A stretch of DNA of 64,000 nt. Origin: Adiantum capillus-veneris (Eukaryota > Streptophyta > Polypodiopsida > Polypodiales > Pteridaceae). Location of the stretch: the NCBI GenBank assembly GCA_014529385.2, contig CM043958.1, positions 152,114,793 through 152,178,792 on the forward strand. The letters are read 5' to 3'. This document shows, piece after piece, positions 30,451 through 42,713 of this stretch; within the stretch, counting starts at the first letter, position 1; every line of letters starts with the position of its first letter. The position numbers and the translations under genes are program-made. The notes under the pieces were generated by a model. That model did no database searches. It was not told the DNA's origin and worked only from the letters and a program-made list of their open reading frames with translations.

Positions 30451-32458
30451 TGGTGCAGCCAAAGTGTCTCGACTCTAGGAGGTGGCATGGGCAGATGTGT
30501 ACAGGCAAGCAGAGGCATGGCAAAGGAATGAAGCAGTTAGGAAAGTCATGGGATGATAGGTAGCAGCGGAAGTGTATGCATGATGCAGCTTATAGGCCAG
30601 GAAAGGCTCCATAAGGGGCTACTTTGGGTATCAGGTGAAGGAGATGCAAAGTGCAGCCTTTGGGTCCAGGAATGAAGATCTTAAAGTGCTAAAGGAGCAG
30701 GTCCAGACGGTTCATCAAACCGAGCTATGAAGCCCAAGTTATTGAAGGATAAAGCTTTAGTGGTTTGCAGATTTTTGCCGCACAGGGCAGTTGGGGACAG
30801 GTGATCCAAGGGAACTTGAGGTATAGATGTGTAGAGCTCAATTCATGGAGCCTACCCATCTTTTCGGATTGAGGATCGGAGCCATGGTTTGCAAGGTATG
30901 ATCATTTGAAGTTTTTTCGGGGGCCGGGTCTAAGCCCATTTCGCCGCATTGAAGAATGTGCCATCTGGCATCTTCTGAGCCTCGACGAAGTTCTATAGCA
31001 GGGTGTGCATCATACGGAGCTACAGGAAGAGACTGCATGCCAAACAAAATCTGGAGCGGGAAGATATGGCAGTCAGAAGCTGGGGTGTCTTTGTCCTGAG
31101 TTGATGGCAGATGAATTGAGCGTGTTTTTGCGGCCTTGGATCTTGGGCGTGGAAAGGTTGAGTAGCGATGCGGATTATGGAGAAGCAAGCCGGCAATGCA
31201 AGATTCCATCCGGGCTTTGCGGCTTGGTAGTAGGAGGTTGGAGCACAGAATGGGGGTCTGGTAAAGGCAAGCAAAAAAGGTTTTTTTGTTAAAAAAAATA
31301 AAGGGGTTTGTTTTGAAGTTTAAAAGGCTTGAGGCCTCCTAGGCCGCCACGTGGCCCGCTATAATCCCACATGCGCTGTGAAGAGCACGAATGCCGCGGT
31401 ATATAGCTCAAGGTGTGAGGCCTTCATTGTTACACAGAGAGGAGGGAGAGGGGAGCTCCCCTCCCTTGGCCATGGTGTGTGGGCTGGCGCTACGTGCGGC
31501 GCTACAGTGGCATTTGTTGGTGGATTTGGTGGCGAAGCGACCGGCGAGGCGGGGCGGCGTGGGGTGCCTGCGGTGGTTGAGGTCTGTGATGACATGGCAG
31601 GTAGTTAAGGGGCGGTGCCCGCACCCGCGCCCGCCAAGGGCCTAATTTTTTGAGGGAAAGGGTTGTACTCCCCTCCCCCAATAGCGACATCGCTATTGCC
31701 TCGATAGGGTAGGGGTCCCACTCCAAAGGAGGTGCCAACAAGGAAAGAAGAGCAAGCCAAGGCAAGAGGGCCCAAGGGGAAATCCAGCCGGCCAAAATGG
31801 AAGGGATAAGGACAAGAGGTGTAGCATGCAAAGGTGTCCAAAAATAAACTTGGCAATGCAATCAAATGCTAAAAGGAACTCCAAATGAAGTGCACGGCAT
31901 GGAAGGTGACCCCATTTTTCTTTTTTGGGATTCCTAGGCACACCACTATAAAAGGAGGTTTATGTTCATTTTTTAGGGTCTTTGGACTAGGTTGGCTTTT
32001 TTTGCCTATGTTTGTGAGTGGAAGCTTGAAGCTTGTGTGTTGCTAAGCTTGCCATTGGAGCTTCATACGTCGGTTGTACTACTCCCTATGCAATAATACC
32101 ACTCGTTTGTCCCAATCTCTTGTGTTGCTTCTCCCCATTCCCCTCCTTTTCTCTCGTTCTTTGTGTATTGGCCATTGCTTGCAGAGGGTTTGCCTGCGGC
32201 TCGAAAGGTGCTACCAAGAGGGCAGATTAGGAGTGTTTTGTGAGTCGGAAAGGATGAGTTGAGCAGTGTGGGTGCATTTGTGTTGTGGGTGTTTTTTGCA
32301 AGGTGTGAGGTAGTTGTTTTGTATGCTAAAGCGGAGTTGTTAGTGCAAATAAGCCAATTTGAAGGTGTTTTTTGAGAGGTTAGGAGTGTTGTGGAATCCC
32401 TGGGCTATAGAGAGGCATTTATACTGTGTGCTGAGTGTGTTCCCTATTCCCCCTCTAC
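30451..32458 (+). repeat. 3' LTR of the non-autonomous element
   Basis: Aligns over its whole length with 26220-28211, with scattered changes. Examples are a shorter C-run (CTCCCCTCCCCC near 31669) and small insertions near 31490-31560. Confidence 0.88.
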
Positions 32459-33418
32459 AACGTGTAAATGTGTACAATTAATGCAATTTCATCTTCTTAA
32501 TCATTCTTTTGTGGGTGATGCTTCTAAACTCCTACAAATCCCATCAGAAATTAGCTTCAAAAGAGGAACATTATGCAGTGTAGTTTAATTATGTAGATGC
32601 AAAAGGGAGTTGAATTAGCAATTGCTATGGCCAAGAAGATTTGTTAATGAAATCTGGCATAGAGATTTCTTAAGATCTAATTAGATTAAGAAGTGCTAAT
32701 CTAGCTAATGGCTTTGATAGCAAATGAAGCTATGGTGGGTACATTAGTGATTTCTCATAACTTAGACATAGTTAATGTAGAGATAATCTAGTGACTCATT
32801 GAGAGCTCAATATACAAAGAAGATGGTTGCAAAAATATACTTGATTTAAGATGCAAAAAGTTGTACAACAAATGTTTGTTTTGTAGAGCTAGATACGATC
32901 TTTAAGTAAGCACAAAGTGAGATCATAATATTCTTATTTTCCATAGATGGGATGTTGATTAGGATTCATATATCTTTCATGTGGGTTTTTCACACATGGC
33001 TAGGATGATGATGTGGAGAGAAGGTTCACACATGAGTTGAAGGTGCAACAAATCTCACACCCTACTACCATTACCTTGAATAGATTTTGAAGACACCGAT
33101 TACTTGGCTAGAGATTTGTGCTCATCAACAATGATCACCAAAGCATAAAAATGGATTATAACCCAAGCTGACCTCAAAATGAGGCAAAGGATATGGAGGT
33201 TGTTTTGCAAGAATACAATTTTGAGAGAAAGTAAATAAAAGGGAAAGATAATGTAGTGGCAAACATCCTGAGTAGGAAATCCATTCTTGGGATTGTCTAC
33301 ATGCCAAGCAAACCTCTAGCCAACTCCCAATGGATGAATCCTTTTAATGGATCATCCAAATTATGTCCTCAGAAAGATGTTTAAGAAAAGGAGAAGAGGA
33401 TTGTACATAGACATTAAT
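32459..33418. repeat. R-family repeat, resumed after the LTR element
   Basis: Continues the fold-back arm (GTGTAAATGTGTACAATTAA.., 32463 on) and the central segment known from 2755-3120, then the block also found at 3880-4360. At 33150-33350 it includes a broken Ty3 RNase H end (KGKDNVVANILSRKSILGIV on the plus strand). The match to R ends near 33418. Confidence 0.75.
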
Positions 33419-33421
33419 GTC

Positions 33422-33960
33422 CTACCACCACAAGCTCCTCATGTTTTGCCATACTTTCGAGCTTGGTTTTTGTTTTTCCAGCATTTCTTGCTTGATTCTT
33501 ACCAAATTTTGATAAGCTTCAAGCTTAGCTACTTCCATGTCTGGAGAAGGATAGTTTTTCCATTTGTTTTCCATGTGTTGACCTACTTTAAGTCCTGCTT
33601 GGTAGGCTTCCAAGGCTGCATTAATAGACTCAAAAATTTTATCAACCAAAAATTGATCCTCCAAATTTCACAGTTGTTTCTTTGACTTCACTTCTAGTTT
33701 CTTTCACCTTTTCCTGGAATAGTTGTTTTGCTTTCTCCTTGATTTCAACCTTTTGTTTCTATTTTCTCATCTAATACCTTTTGCTTCTGCTTCTTTTGGT
33801 CTTTTGAGAGGCAATTTTTGTATTCTCCAAATTTTAGGACAATATTCCCCAAGAAGTGTCCTCCCTTTTTGCAACATTGTATGCAATAAGCTTCAACAGG
33901 CTTGAGATTCTTGTCAGGCTCTGGGCATTTATTTTTCCAATGATCATCTGCACACCACAA
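33422..33960 (-). pseudogene. Gag zinc-knuckle region and linker
   Basis: CADDHWKNKCPEP followed by YCIQCCKKGGHF resembles two Cys/His knuckles. Downstream, after a frame change near 33720, comes the Lys-rich and LVDKIFESINAALEAY segments shared with 52550-52610 of copy 2. Confidence 0.5.
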
Positions 33961-34034
33961 TTATGACAGTTTCCAATTCTTGGCTTAATGATGGGTCTTA
34001 CCATAGGAGGTCTAACACCTTGATTACCCAGATA

Positions 34035-34685
34035 TTACATTGGTGCAAGCTCTAGTGGAGCATAAGTCACAGGTTCTTCCATTGGTGGTGGATGTGCATT
34101 ATACCAATCTCCTTCTGCCATTACTGTAGATGGACTAGTCTCAGCATAGGGTGTAACAGGCACTAGTGCTTGTTCATCTATGACTCCTTCTGAATGCATG
34201 TACTTTACAGGCACTGCATTATGTCTTGTATACGGAGGTTGTTGACCCAACACGGGTTGAGGTCTTTCCATACCCATCGGTGGTCTTTGAGTTGGTGCCA
34301 TGTTAGGCTGGTATTTGTACATGGGTTGTCCTTGTGGCCTCATGGATACGTACTGAACATTCCCATCATACTTTGGTCGGTAGTAGCACTCATTGGTCTC
34401 ATGGTTGGTCCATTTACCTTCGATTGCACACCATTTTTGTGGTCTAATTGGTTGTCCCTTTTGAGGTATCCCTTGCCCTGATCCCCTCATAGGTGCTTTT
34501 TGCATGTTATTCATCATGTGATTCATCCTTTTGAGCATGTATTCTATGGTTGAAAGTGGTGTTGCAGCAGCCATTCCCACTTGTGCTGGTTTAGTGGATG
34601 TTGTTTTCTCACTTTGGTTATCCTTAGGGACATCTTCTTCATTGAAAATATTGCAATTGTCTCCTAAGTCAAGCATCTGACACAC
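34035..34685 (-). pseudogene. Gag Pro/Gln/Met-rich segment
   Basis: 216 residues with few predicted structured parts. The stretch QKWCAIEGKWTNHETNECYY matches KWCATEQKWTNHETHKFFY of the second copy (about 53580-53540), an unusual His/Cys-bearing motif of this element family. A stop ends it near 34035, where the other copy continues toward zinc knuckles. Confidence 0.55.
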
Positions 34686-34820
34686 ACTCTTCTAGTGTTG
34701 TATGCTTCTTGCTATACAATGTAGCATGAAGTTCTTTGTTTAGCAATCCTTCTAGAAACAATGATACTAGTTGTTCTTCTGCAGGTATCTCTAGCCCTGG
34801 GCATCTGGCAATGTATTGTT

Positions 34821-35267
34821 TCATTCAAGTTGCACAATCCCTAACAGACTCACCATGTTTCTGTTTAAAGCTGTAGATTTGAGCTGTTGATTGTGTTTGA
34901 TCCCCGTTTTGAAACAAGCAGCTACAAATCCTTGAGCTAATGTGTTCAAGTCCATGATTGACCTTGGTGGAATGTTTTGGAACCATGTCAATGCTTTTTC
35001 TTCTAATGTCATTCCAAACCCCTTGAATTGAGTATGGAAATCGAATATGCGTTCTGCTCTTAGCACTTGCTTAAAGCTTGCTAAGTGGCCATATGGATCC
35101 CCCAATCCACTGTATTTTTTGACCCATTTTTGAAAATTAGCTGGTCTAACACGTCTATTTGGTTCAACTCCCAGTCTCCTGGAAGTTGGTCCTGTTTCGA
35201 GTCCTTCAAACCAGTCTGTTGGAAATAGTGACTCATGTAGCCCTGGAATGGCCTTAGTGTCATCCAA
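34821..35267 (-). pseudogene. gag: Gag capsid fragment
   Basis: Shows the classic capsid-domain pattern DPYGHLASFKQVL, F.GFGMTLEEKALTWFQNIPPRSIMDLNTLAQGFVAAC, where Gag multimerises in Ty3/gypsy elements. A frame change at its end (near 34825) separates it from the following frame at 34685. Confidence 0.75.
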
Positions 35268-35273
35268 TTTTCT

Positions 35274-36186
35274 TCATGATGAGGTGGTTTCTGGTTTCTT
35301 AACATTACTCTCAGAGGATCTCTCACGGTATTCATCTCTTAGAATAGTTTCTGGTCCTTGTCCCAATATCCAATCTCTTATGGAATACTTTTGATATTTG
35401 GTTTGTTCCACCTCCTCAGGAGTCATCATAACGAAGTTGTTGTTATAAAAATCCCTAAACAGGTAGGTTGGTAAATTTGTTGATCCCTTATCATTGATCT
35501 CCAAGATATAGATGATCTTCATGGGTGTTAGTTGTCCTGATTTGGCATGCGAAGTCCACATAAGATCTTTTACATTTCTATCCTCCCAGCAATAGACTCC
35601 GATCCTAGGATTATCTGTACTAATCCGTTTCAAAGGCTTCAATTCAACTTGATCATATCCCTTGAATTCTAAAGTTGGTGGTCCTTCTTTTGCGGCCATA
35701 TCTGGAATTATAGTATTTACTTATATTCCCTATTTGTCTATTACGTCGGGATTTTTGACTTGTAAATACTGAGTTCCGTTTCTATCCATGTACATTTTTC
35801 CTTGTTTGTTTGCCCTAATCTCTTCTTCAAACTCAATACCATGGTCATCGATGCGAATAGCATACTCTTCATTAGGATCCACGTAAACCTGAGCTCCATG
35901 GCGATTAGTCTTATAAAAAGAGAGTATATGCTTATAGCGCATTGATGTTCCGATTTTTGAGTGAGTCGAATAAGAAGACATTCTAGATGTTGAATCTAAA
36001 AAAGTGTTTGAGACTGCTTCAAGAATAGTGTGCAAAGAATTGCCTAGATTCACACTTTCTTTGGTAAATACTCTACTGGAGGTTCGATGAAGGATATGAA
36101 AAGTTGAAGACAGTAGAGGAGTAGTGAGAAGTCTCAATTGCTCATAAAAGGAAAATCTTGAACGCCATAAAACGTTTTCATTTTCA

Positions 36187-36235
<49 letters not shown>

Positions 36236-36242
36236 AATTCAA
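35274..36242 (-). pseudogene. N-terminal frames of the same element
   Basis: 35699-35274 (141 residues, starts MAAKEGPPTLEF) and 36242-35730, whose start runs into a (CT)n(CA)n tract at 36185-36234. Only the part after the microsatellite (DPNEEYAIRIDDHG.., FEEEIRANKQGKMYM) looks like protein. Function unknown; probably the 5' part of gag or an upstream frame. Confidence 0.4.
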
Positions 36243-37005
36243 ATTCCTTAGGTTTCAGGTGTGATACATAAATATAATCCATTGGGTAGAGGGAATCATC
36301 TAACAAATAATTCATGTTTTGCTTTCTACAACAAGTCGTAGAGAAGAAGAATTTGGTATTTTATTTCTTCTTATAGTGTGCTGATTGAACCTACCTTTTC
36401 ATGTGAAGCATTGAAGTTTTCCTTTGTTTTTGGTTTGCCAAAAAGTCTATGGCATAGTCTTGTGTCACTTGGACTTTCTTTACTTTTTATTATTGACCTA
36501 CAGAAGGCCATAAGGGGGTGGTAGAAAAGTCCTGTAAATTTCCAACAGTTATTATAAATTTGTGGCTAGTTGCCATGTGTTGTCATGGATTATAACCTTT
36601 GGAGTTCTTATGAGGTACGTTTACGTTTTGGTAGTAGGTGCTCTATAACACAGGATTGATGGGCTCTGTGTACCAATTTTGGGGAAGGCCTCAAGGCTAT
36701 ATACAACCTGTGTGTTCTATACATGGTTTATTTTCTTGGGGAACGCCTGTACATAGTGTTTTCTACACATGGATCTATCTTCTTGGGTATTGCATTTTGA
36801 TGGAATTTCTAGGTATTGCTTGCGTTCTTTGCAATTTTTTGCACTTGTACGAGTGCATTCAATCTTATCTCTTGTGCCCTCCTTTTTGTGAGTGTGTGGT
36901 GCGAGATGCATGTGCAACAAGGAAGGATATGAAAAGATGGAGATGCTTGCTTGGTGGAGTCCAATTTTGAGAATAGCTCAATAATCCCTTATTCTTCTAT
37001 ATTAT
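36243..37005. other. unassigned stretch
   Basis: No protein motif, tandem repeat or LTR boundary was recognised. It has a weak internal similarity of TGT..TCTA[T/C]ACATGG..TTCTTGGG (36716-36740 and 36761-36785), suggesting an old short duplication. Confidence 0.4.
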
Positions 37006-37589
37006 TTAGGAATCTACAGATGGTTGGAGCTTCTTTTCTTCAAGGCCAATGTGGCTTAAAACAAAACTATGTACAAAACTTGTACAAATGTGAAGCATGA
37101 TAGTGGCTTCACCCCACACCAATCGGCTCTTTGTAAGAGCATCCACAAGGTTGTCATTTGTATGGAATTCAACAAGGTCACATCCCGTATGAAATGATAC
37201 CTCACCACAATGGGTTTTTTTTTTTGGAATAAAACACATAATTCTTTGCCAAAGCAATGGCAATTTGACTGTCACAATGCAACACTGGAATCTGATGGCT
37301 TTTGTCAGAACTCCGACTAAACGTGCCAACCATAAAGCTTCCTTGCTAGCCTCTTATGTTGCAACATAGTCAACCTCTATAGTGGAAGAAGACGTGCAAT
37401 CTTAAAGACATGATCTCCGAGAGATAGCTCCTCCAACAAATATGAAAACATAGCCAGATGTAGACATCTTGTTGTCTACATTCCCTACATAATCCCATTG
37501 ATGTATACAATGGAAAATGTATCATTATTGCCAAAGCGTAAGCATGTGTTTGATGTACCTTTCAAGTACGTTAGGATATACTTCACTAC
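37006..37589 (-). pseudogene. Copia RNase H fragment
   Basis: Open part 37329-37006 contains HTGCDLVEFHTNDNLVDALTK, the C-terminal RNase H pattern (known form: V.TEDQLADILTK). Upstream the strand still shows decayed EAEYVAT- and ILRYLKGT-like words. Cell role: degrades the RNA strand during reverse transcription; dead here. Confidence 0.75.
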
Positions 37590-37958
37590 TGTTAGGGTTA
37601 AACCTACCTATGTGAACTGTCCCTAATGGTGCTACTCTCACACACTCTTTGTGAGAAGCAACCCTACACTTTGCATGACTACCTATGTGCCACCTACATG
37701 CTACTACCTCTCATGTAAGAGTGCCACCTCCTATGCCATGTATTAGGACATGTGGCTCAACATGTGGCTTGAGGCTACACTCTCATAGTGCTATATAAGC
37801 ACACAACTCATTGTACAAATATATGCATATTATCAATCTACTTATTTTGTGTTATGTTGTACTTGTGTTGTCTACGTTCGTTATTATTATATTATCACAT
37901 TGTTTTAATGCCCTAACTATGAATGTGACTAATCATTATCCGCCATACGAGCCTTACA
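37590..37958 (+). repeat. left LTR of the short element
   Basis: Contains TGCTATATAAGCACAC (37790-37805), a TATA box also present as TGCTATATAAACACAC in the right LTR. Confidence 0.85.
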
Positions 37959-39046
37959 AGTGGTATCATAACAATTGTGAGGCTCATTGTAATTATTATT
38001 AGTATTATTACTTATTGTAAATATCTCAGTTTTGAGGTGTCAGTTTTAGAAATAGTTTAGATGTCCTTTTGCATTCATGTTAAGTGCAAAAGCTATGCCT
38101 CGTATGCTTGACACATGATAACCATGAGCTTTTTAAACAAGACTAAAGGTCGTTTGTCCTTATAAGTTTTTTTTTTTTTTTTTTTGCTACAAACCTTTAA
38201 ATTGTGTCACTTTTCTTTCTCTCGCCTTCCCACACATCTGCTTGGTGCCAAATTTGCTCACGAACTCTACTTCTCTTCTGTTGTGCTCACGATCTCTTGT
38301 TCCTACCTTGGCCTGCTTGTTTCTTTATTATTGTCTCGACTCTGAAGTTATTCCTGCTCACAGTTTTTGGGCGCAGTGCACCGTAAGCGGTCAGAGATTT
38401 GCCGATTCTATCTTATGGTTGTCGTCTGCTTTTGACAGTGACGACAACCCATTAGAAAGAGATTGAAAGCTTGTTGCTCCACATCACAAAGATGCAAACA
38501 TGAAAACCAGGTTTTCTTAGAGGCGAAATAACAAAATTGTTCTATGGCTACGGGGTAGAAGCATGATATGCAAGCCTCGAGTGACAGTGCCTACACCCCA
38601 AGTCACAGTGGGCCCTTGAGGCAGAGATTGCAAAGTCTCGATGAGGGCAATGATGGGGGTTCCCATAACTGAGCCTAAGCGTAGTGGAGCTTACCATGTC
38701 GCACTGTGTTGTGAGAATTTGCAGCCATAGTTAAACCATGGAGGATGCTGCAATCTCTCTCCCTTCTTCTGTTTCCATGTCCTCTTCAATGGCTGCCAAG
38801 TGCTAATTGGCCACACACACACATGGCCGTTTTCTACTCGTGTTCCCATTCACCATTGATTCCAATCTTGGCTAGCTGCACACACATCAGCAATTGAATG
38901 TACCTCTTTTACCCACAACCCGACCCAAAAGCTATCACTCTCATCATCGACACTCGAATTGCAAACATTTCTGGTCACTACGGCATCGTAGTCATTCATA
39001 TTTCATAATCCTTCTTTGGGTCCATTGCGATCGATTTCCATGAGCT

Positions 39047-39230
39047 GGAACTCTCATAGTGCTATATAAACACACAACTCATTGTACTAATATACGCATA
39101 TTATCAATCTGCTTATTTTGTGTTATCTTGTACTTGCATTGTCCACGTTTGTTATTAGATTATCACATTGTTTCAATGCCCTAAGTATGAATGCAACTAA
39201 TCACTATAATTCATAATTGCGAGCCTGACA
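39047..39230 (+). repeat. right LTR of the short element, missing its first half
   Basis: Matches the left LTR only from CTCTCATAGTGC (37781) to its end. A deletion has removed the purine tract and about 190 bp of U3. Confidence 0.85.
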
Positions 39231-39235
39231 ACTAC

Positions 39236-39960
39236 ATCCCCCAATATTTCTTGCCAAGGTTAGCCATGTAATGACTCACCACTCCCATTGAAAATCCCAT
39301 TGCAAATGCAATGTTTGGCTTTGTAGCTACCATAGCAGCATACATGTGACTATCCATTGCTGAGAAATACCAAATCTTAGCCATTTCAACCTTCTCAACA
39401 TTTGATTTAGGAGAATCATTCTTGCTAAGTTTCACATATATCTAGATTGGGGTACTAAATACTTCCCCTTGCATATTGAACTAATGCAAGACCTTATGTA
39501 TGAACGATTCTTGAGACAACTCAAGAATTCCCTTTGAGTGTCACCACTTTAAATTGGCAATCACGTGAGAATTTTCCCTAGTGATAAGCATGTCATTGAC
39601 ATGTAACACAAGAAGATTGAGTGATCCACCACTAAGCTTTTTTGTGTACAAGTAGTGATCCTTGACTCCTTTTATATTCCTAAGATTGCATAAATGTATC
39701 AAAACTTTTGATATCATTGCAGGAATCCTTGATTTAAGCCATAAAGTGCTTTTTTGAGTTTAAGTACAAGCTCTTCTCTGCTTGGCTCAACAAATGGTTC
39801 AGATTGTTGCATATACACATTCTCTTGGAGATCACCATGAAGAAAAGTTGTTTTCACATCCATTTGGACCATCTCCAAGTCCTCAATAGCTACTAGTCCA
39901 AGCACCACACACAAAGCAGTCATCTTGACCACCGGGGAAAAAGATTTTATCAAAATCTAT
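39236..39960 (-). pseudogene. Copia reverse transcriptase fragment
   Basis: 39953-39714 reads FSPVVKMTALCVVLGLVAIEDLEMVQMDVKTTFLHGDLQENVYM, the canonical start of Copia RT. 39435-39232 reads the thumb/connection part (MYAAMVATKPNIAFAMG..VVSHYMANLGKKYWG). The catalytic YVDDM region falls in the broken part between them. Confidence 0.85.
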
Positions 39961-40519
39961 ACCTTTGTGCTACTTGAAACCTTTAGCTACAAGTCTAGCC
40001 ATATACTTAGGCTGGATCATTTGATGCATACTTATTCTTGTAAACCCATTTGCAAGGTAACGCTTTCTTTCAAGAAATTTGACCAATTCACAAGTCTCAT
40101 GACTAATAATCAATTCATACTTAGATTGCACATAGCTTGCTTTTTCCACTACACATTATCATTCATTTGCATGGCTTCTTGGAAGCAAGACGGTTCTCCG
40201 TAGTGAGTCAACATAACAAAATCCATACTTGGTTGAAATTGCTTATGCATATGTGATGCTCTACTAGAGCATCTCAATATCTGATTAATGCTCTATGCTC
40301 TCTCTGGAGCATTGCTAGAGGAAGGCTCCTCACTAGACTTCTGAGTTCGTATCGAATTTGAGGCAACATCCTCAAATATGGCTCTTTTGTACTTGATCTC
40401 TTTGACATGCTTCTTATGCATCTTTGACTTGTTGAAAATTACGTATGAACTACAAATAATATTATGAGATTTTGGGTGCCAAGAACAATACTCATCTCTC
40501 TATCTATACCATTTTTAAC

Positions 40520-40960
40520 AAAGATGCAATTGTTTTACTTTGGGTCAAGCTTCTTTTTAAGCTCCTTTGGCACATGAGCATATGCCTCACAACTAAAGAC
40601 ACGAAAATGATCATAGTGTTGTGTCTTTTCCAACCACAATGTCTTTGGAATCTTGTAATTTAATGGTGTACTAGGCGATCTATTGATGATGTGAGCCAAT
40701 GGGAAAATAACTTTAGGCCAAACGCCTCGGGTCAAATTTGGCATAGAAAGCATAGTTGTAACACACTCTTGAATTGTGTGATTCATACATTTGCTACTAC
40801 ATTTTCGCTAGGTGTGTGTGATGCAGTTAACTGTCATCCAATCTCTCTCTGTCATGTCTTTCAAGGCATATTCCCCATCATTATCAATTCTCAAGCCCTT
40901 AAACTTTTTACCTGACTAATTCTCAAGAAGTGCAAGACAATCTATCATCCATTCCTATGC
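40520..40960 (-). pseudogene. Copia integrase fragment
   Basis: Open part 40786-40535 reads MNHTIQECVTTML, NRSPSTPLNYKIPKTLW and CEAYAHVPKELKKKLDPK, matching the end of the catalytic core and the C-terminal part of Copia integrase. Upstream decayed words such as DNDGEYALK-like sequence continue to about 40930. Confidence 0.85.
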
Positions 40961-41484
40961 ATAACTAGCATCTTGTGTGACGGACACTGATGTGAAATCT
41001 GAGGTGAAAACCAAAATGTCTAAGGTATGATTTGTCTCAAAAACATGAGTCTTAGGAGACTCTACAATGTTGATTTCCTCAAGCTTAGGCTTTCCCTTTG
41101 CATCACTGTTAGACTTCTTGTCTCTCTGTGGTGCAACACAACAAGCCTTTTTCATATGAATTTCTTATGGGAATAGTAGCACTCAACATACATACAGAAC
41201 CACAAAACTTATTATGAGAGTTATTGCTATCTTTAGACTTGTCACGATCATAAGTGCAACCTCTCTCTTTGCAAGCCTATGTAACATAAGCATCACAATG
41301 CTTGGTAGACTCAAGAGATTTTTCTACAAATCTCCCAGGGAGAAAACTACCAAGTACATCATTGTACACCCGTTTTCCTTTAATCGCAGAGTTACCTATG
41401 GCTATGCAAAAAGTATCCCATGAGCAAACAAGAAGATAGATTAAATCCTTGTGACATCAATTGATTGAAGATAACATTGAACTA
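40955..41484 (-). pseudogene. Copia gag / gag-pol junction remnant
   Basis: A frame of 66 residues (41155-40955, KKACCVAPQRDKKSN..) and decayed words up to 41480 sit where gag and its zinc knuckle should be. Assignment is by position, supported only weakly by sequence. Confidence 0.4.
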
Positions 41485-41775
41485 GTATCCCAAAACATGA
41501 ACATAATTGATCTTATTAATGAGCAAAAATTACTTAATTGCTCTCTCAAGAATGTACAAATTGGCTTCAAAAGAGGGAAATTATGTAATGTACTTTAATT
41601 GTGTGGATGCAAAGGGGTGTTGAATTAGCAATTGCAATGGCTAAGAAGATTTGCAATGGCTTAGGATCTAATTAGATTGAGAAGTGTTGATCTAGCTAAT
41701 GGATTTTATACCAAATGAAGCTACGGTGAGTACATTAGTGATTTTACATGGATATTATTATTACTCTTGGACACA
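41485..41775. repeat. R-family arm, outer part of the large palindrome
   Basis: AGTATCCCAAAACATGAACA.. to ..CTCTTGGACACA; its inverted partner is 47697-47990. Cut after 41775 by the Helitron. Confidence 0.8.
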
Positions 41776-42222
41776 TCTTATCATGTATAATGCAGCTTTA
41801 AAATTTCAAGGCCAAAGAAGCCCTTTATGTGTCTCTTTTTTGTGAAGCTTGGAGCCTATAAATCTTTTCAATCTTCAAGTGTCAGCCTTTGAAGTTAAAA
41901 AAATAGGTTGACTACACATTTCCTGTTGAAGGCAGACTTTACTTTTCCATTGGAAGCCAAATGAAGGGTGGCTCAACTTTGCCTTTTAAAGGGCAATGGC
42001 TTATTTTCTTTCTACACAAATGCCTTCAAGCTTCTACATTTCTTCTTATGGAACTTAAAAATTTCTCAAGCAACGAGCACTAATGCGTGTATGGTGTCGC
42101 CAAATTGTGAGCCAACTCTCCAATGTGAGTGTAGCTTGCAGCCTCTTCCTTGTACATGCTTTTGCTCAACATTTTTCCAAAGATCCCCAATCGTCCATAG
42201 TGGCACACACATAAGTGTGTGT

Positions 42223-42225
<3 letters not shown>

Positions 42226-42263
<38 letters not shown>

Positions 42264-42326
42264 CACCCAATGTCAGAGACGCCAAGAGGGTAGCCACAGA
42301 CACAGAGCCTCTTGACACTGTTGCTA

Positions 42327-42415
<89 letters not shown>

Positions 42416-42658
42416 CCTCTCAATCTGTGCTCAAATAAAACCTACGTTTAGTGTAATTTGCAAATTTTCAGATTCACGTCCAACTTTGAATTTGAAGGTG
42501 AGAAAGCCTACAATATTTAGAGAAGGTTTTGTGGAAGCCTACAAATTTAGTAGATTTACCTCCACTTTAGTCAATTTACCTCCAAAACTTCTCATATGTG
42601 GATTTGCTAAGTTTTTGGGGGAACAAGATTCAAGCATTGCTCTCACCACTCTAGAGAG

Positions 42659-42713
<55 letters not shown>

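Larger units (their letters stand above)
26220..32458 (+). mobile_element. non-autonomous LTR retrotransposon with LTRs of about 2 kb
   Basis: Two direct repeats (26220-28211 and 30451-32458) bracket about 2.24 kb. The host R repeat is interrupted exactly here: CTCTCAAGAA before, GTGTAAATGTGTAC after. Flanking AAAGT and AACGT are a decayed 5-bp duplication of AATGT as found in intact R copies. The internal part encodes only gag-like and acidic frames with no RT, integrase or RNase H, so it needs helper proteins. The LTRs differ by many substitutions and indels, so it is older than the chromovirus. The end base is uncertain by one. Confidence 0.88.
33419..36242 (-). mobile_element. decayed Ty3-type gag region, copy 1
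   Basis: Minus-strand frames in order: 36242-35730, 35699-35274, 35267-34821 (capsid), 34685-34035 (Pro/Gln/Met-rich with KWCAIEGKWTNHET), 33960-33745 (zinc-knuckle-like), 33664-33422 (LVDKIFESINAALEAYQAGL). The last three have clear counterparts in the same order at 53794-52488. No LTRs, RT or integrase were found here, so it is a truncated fossil. Confidence 0.75.
37590..39230 (+). mobile_element. short non-autonomous LTR element
   Basis: The left LTR 37590-37958 (TGTTAGGG..CTTACA, 369 bp) is followed at 37961 by TGGTATCATAAC, a variant tRNA-iMet primer site. The right LTR is 5'-truncated (about 39047-39230, ending GAGCCTGACA). Flanking ACTAC at 37585-37589 and 39231-39235 is a perfect 5-bp duplication. 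The internal part of about 1.1 kb has no retroelement gene. It contains a T-run (38168-38185) and a C/T-rich segment (38210-38460) that may be captured host sequence. Confidence 0.88.
37006..41484 (-). mobile_element. decayed Ty1/Copia retrotransposon
   Basis: Minus strand, from high to low coordinates: gag/knuckle remnant (about 41480-40955), integrase C-terminal part (about 40960-40520), RT (about 39960-39236), RNase H end (37589-37006). Stops and shifts throughout. It is interrupted in RT by an LTR element at 37590-39230; across that insertion the pattern ..NLGKKYWG joins VKYILTYLKGT, matching the RT-RNase H junction of Copia. No LTRs recognised. Confidence 0.85.

Noticed and set aside
37811-38466. 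Possible small genes in the short LTR element
   Set aside because: 60-74-residue frames without domains in LTR and C/T-rich sequence; host capture is possible but not shown.
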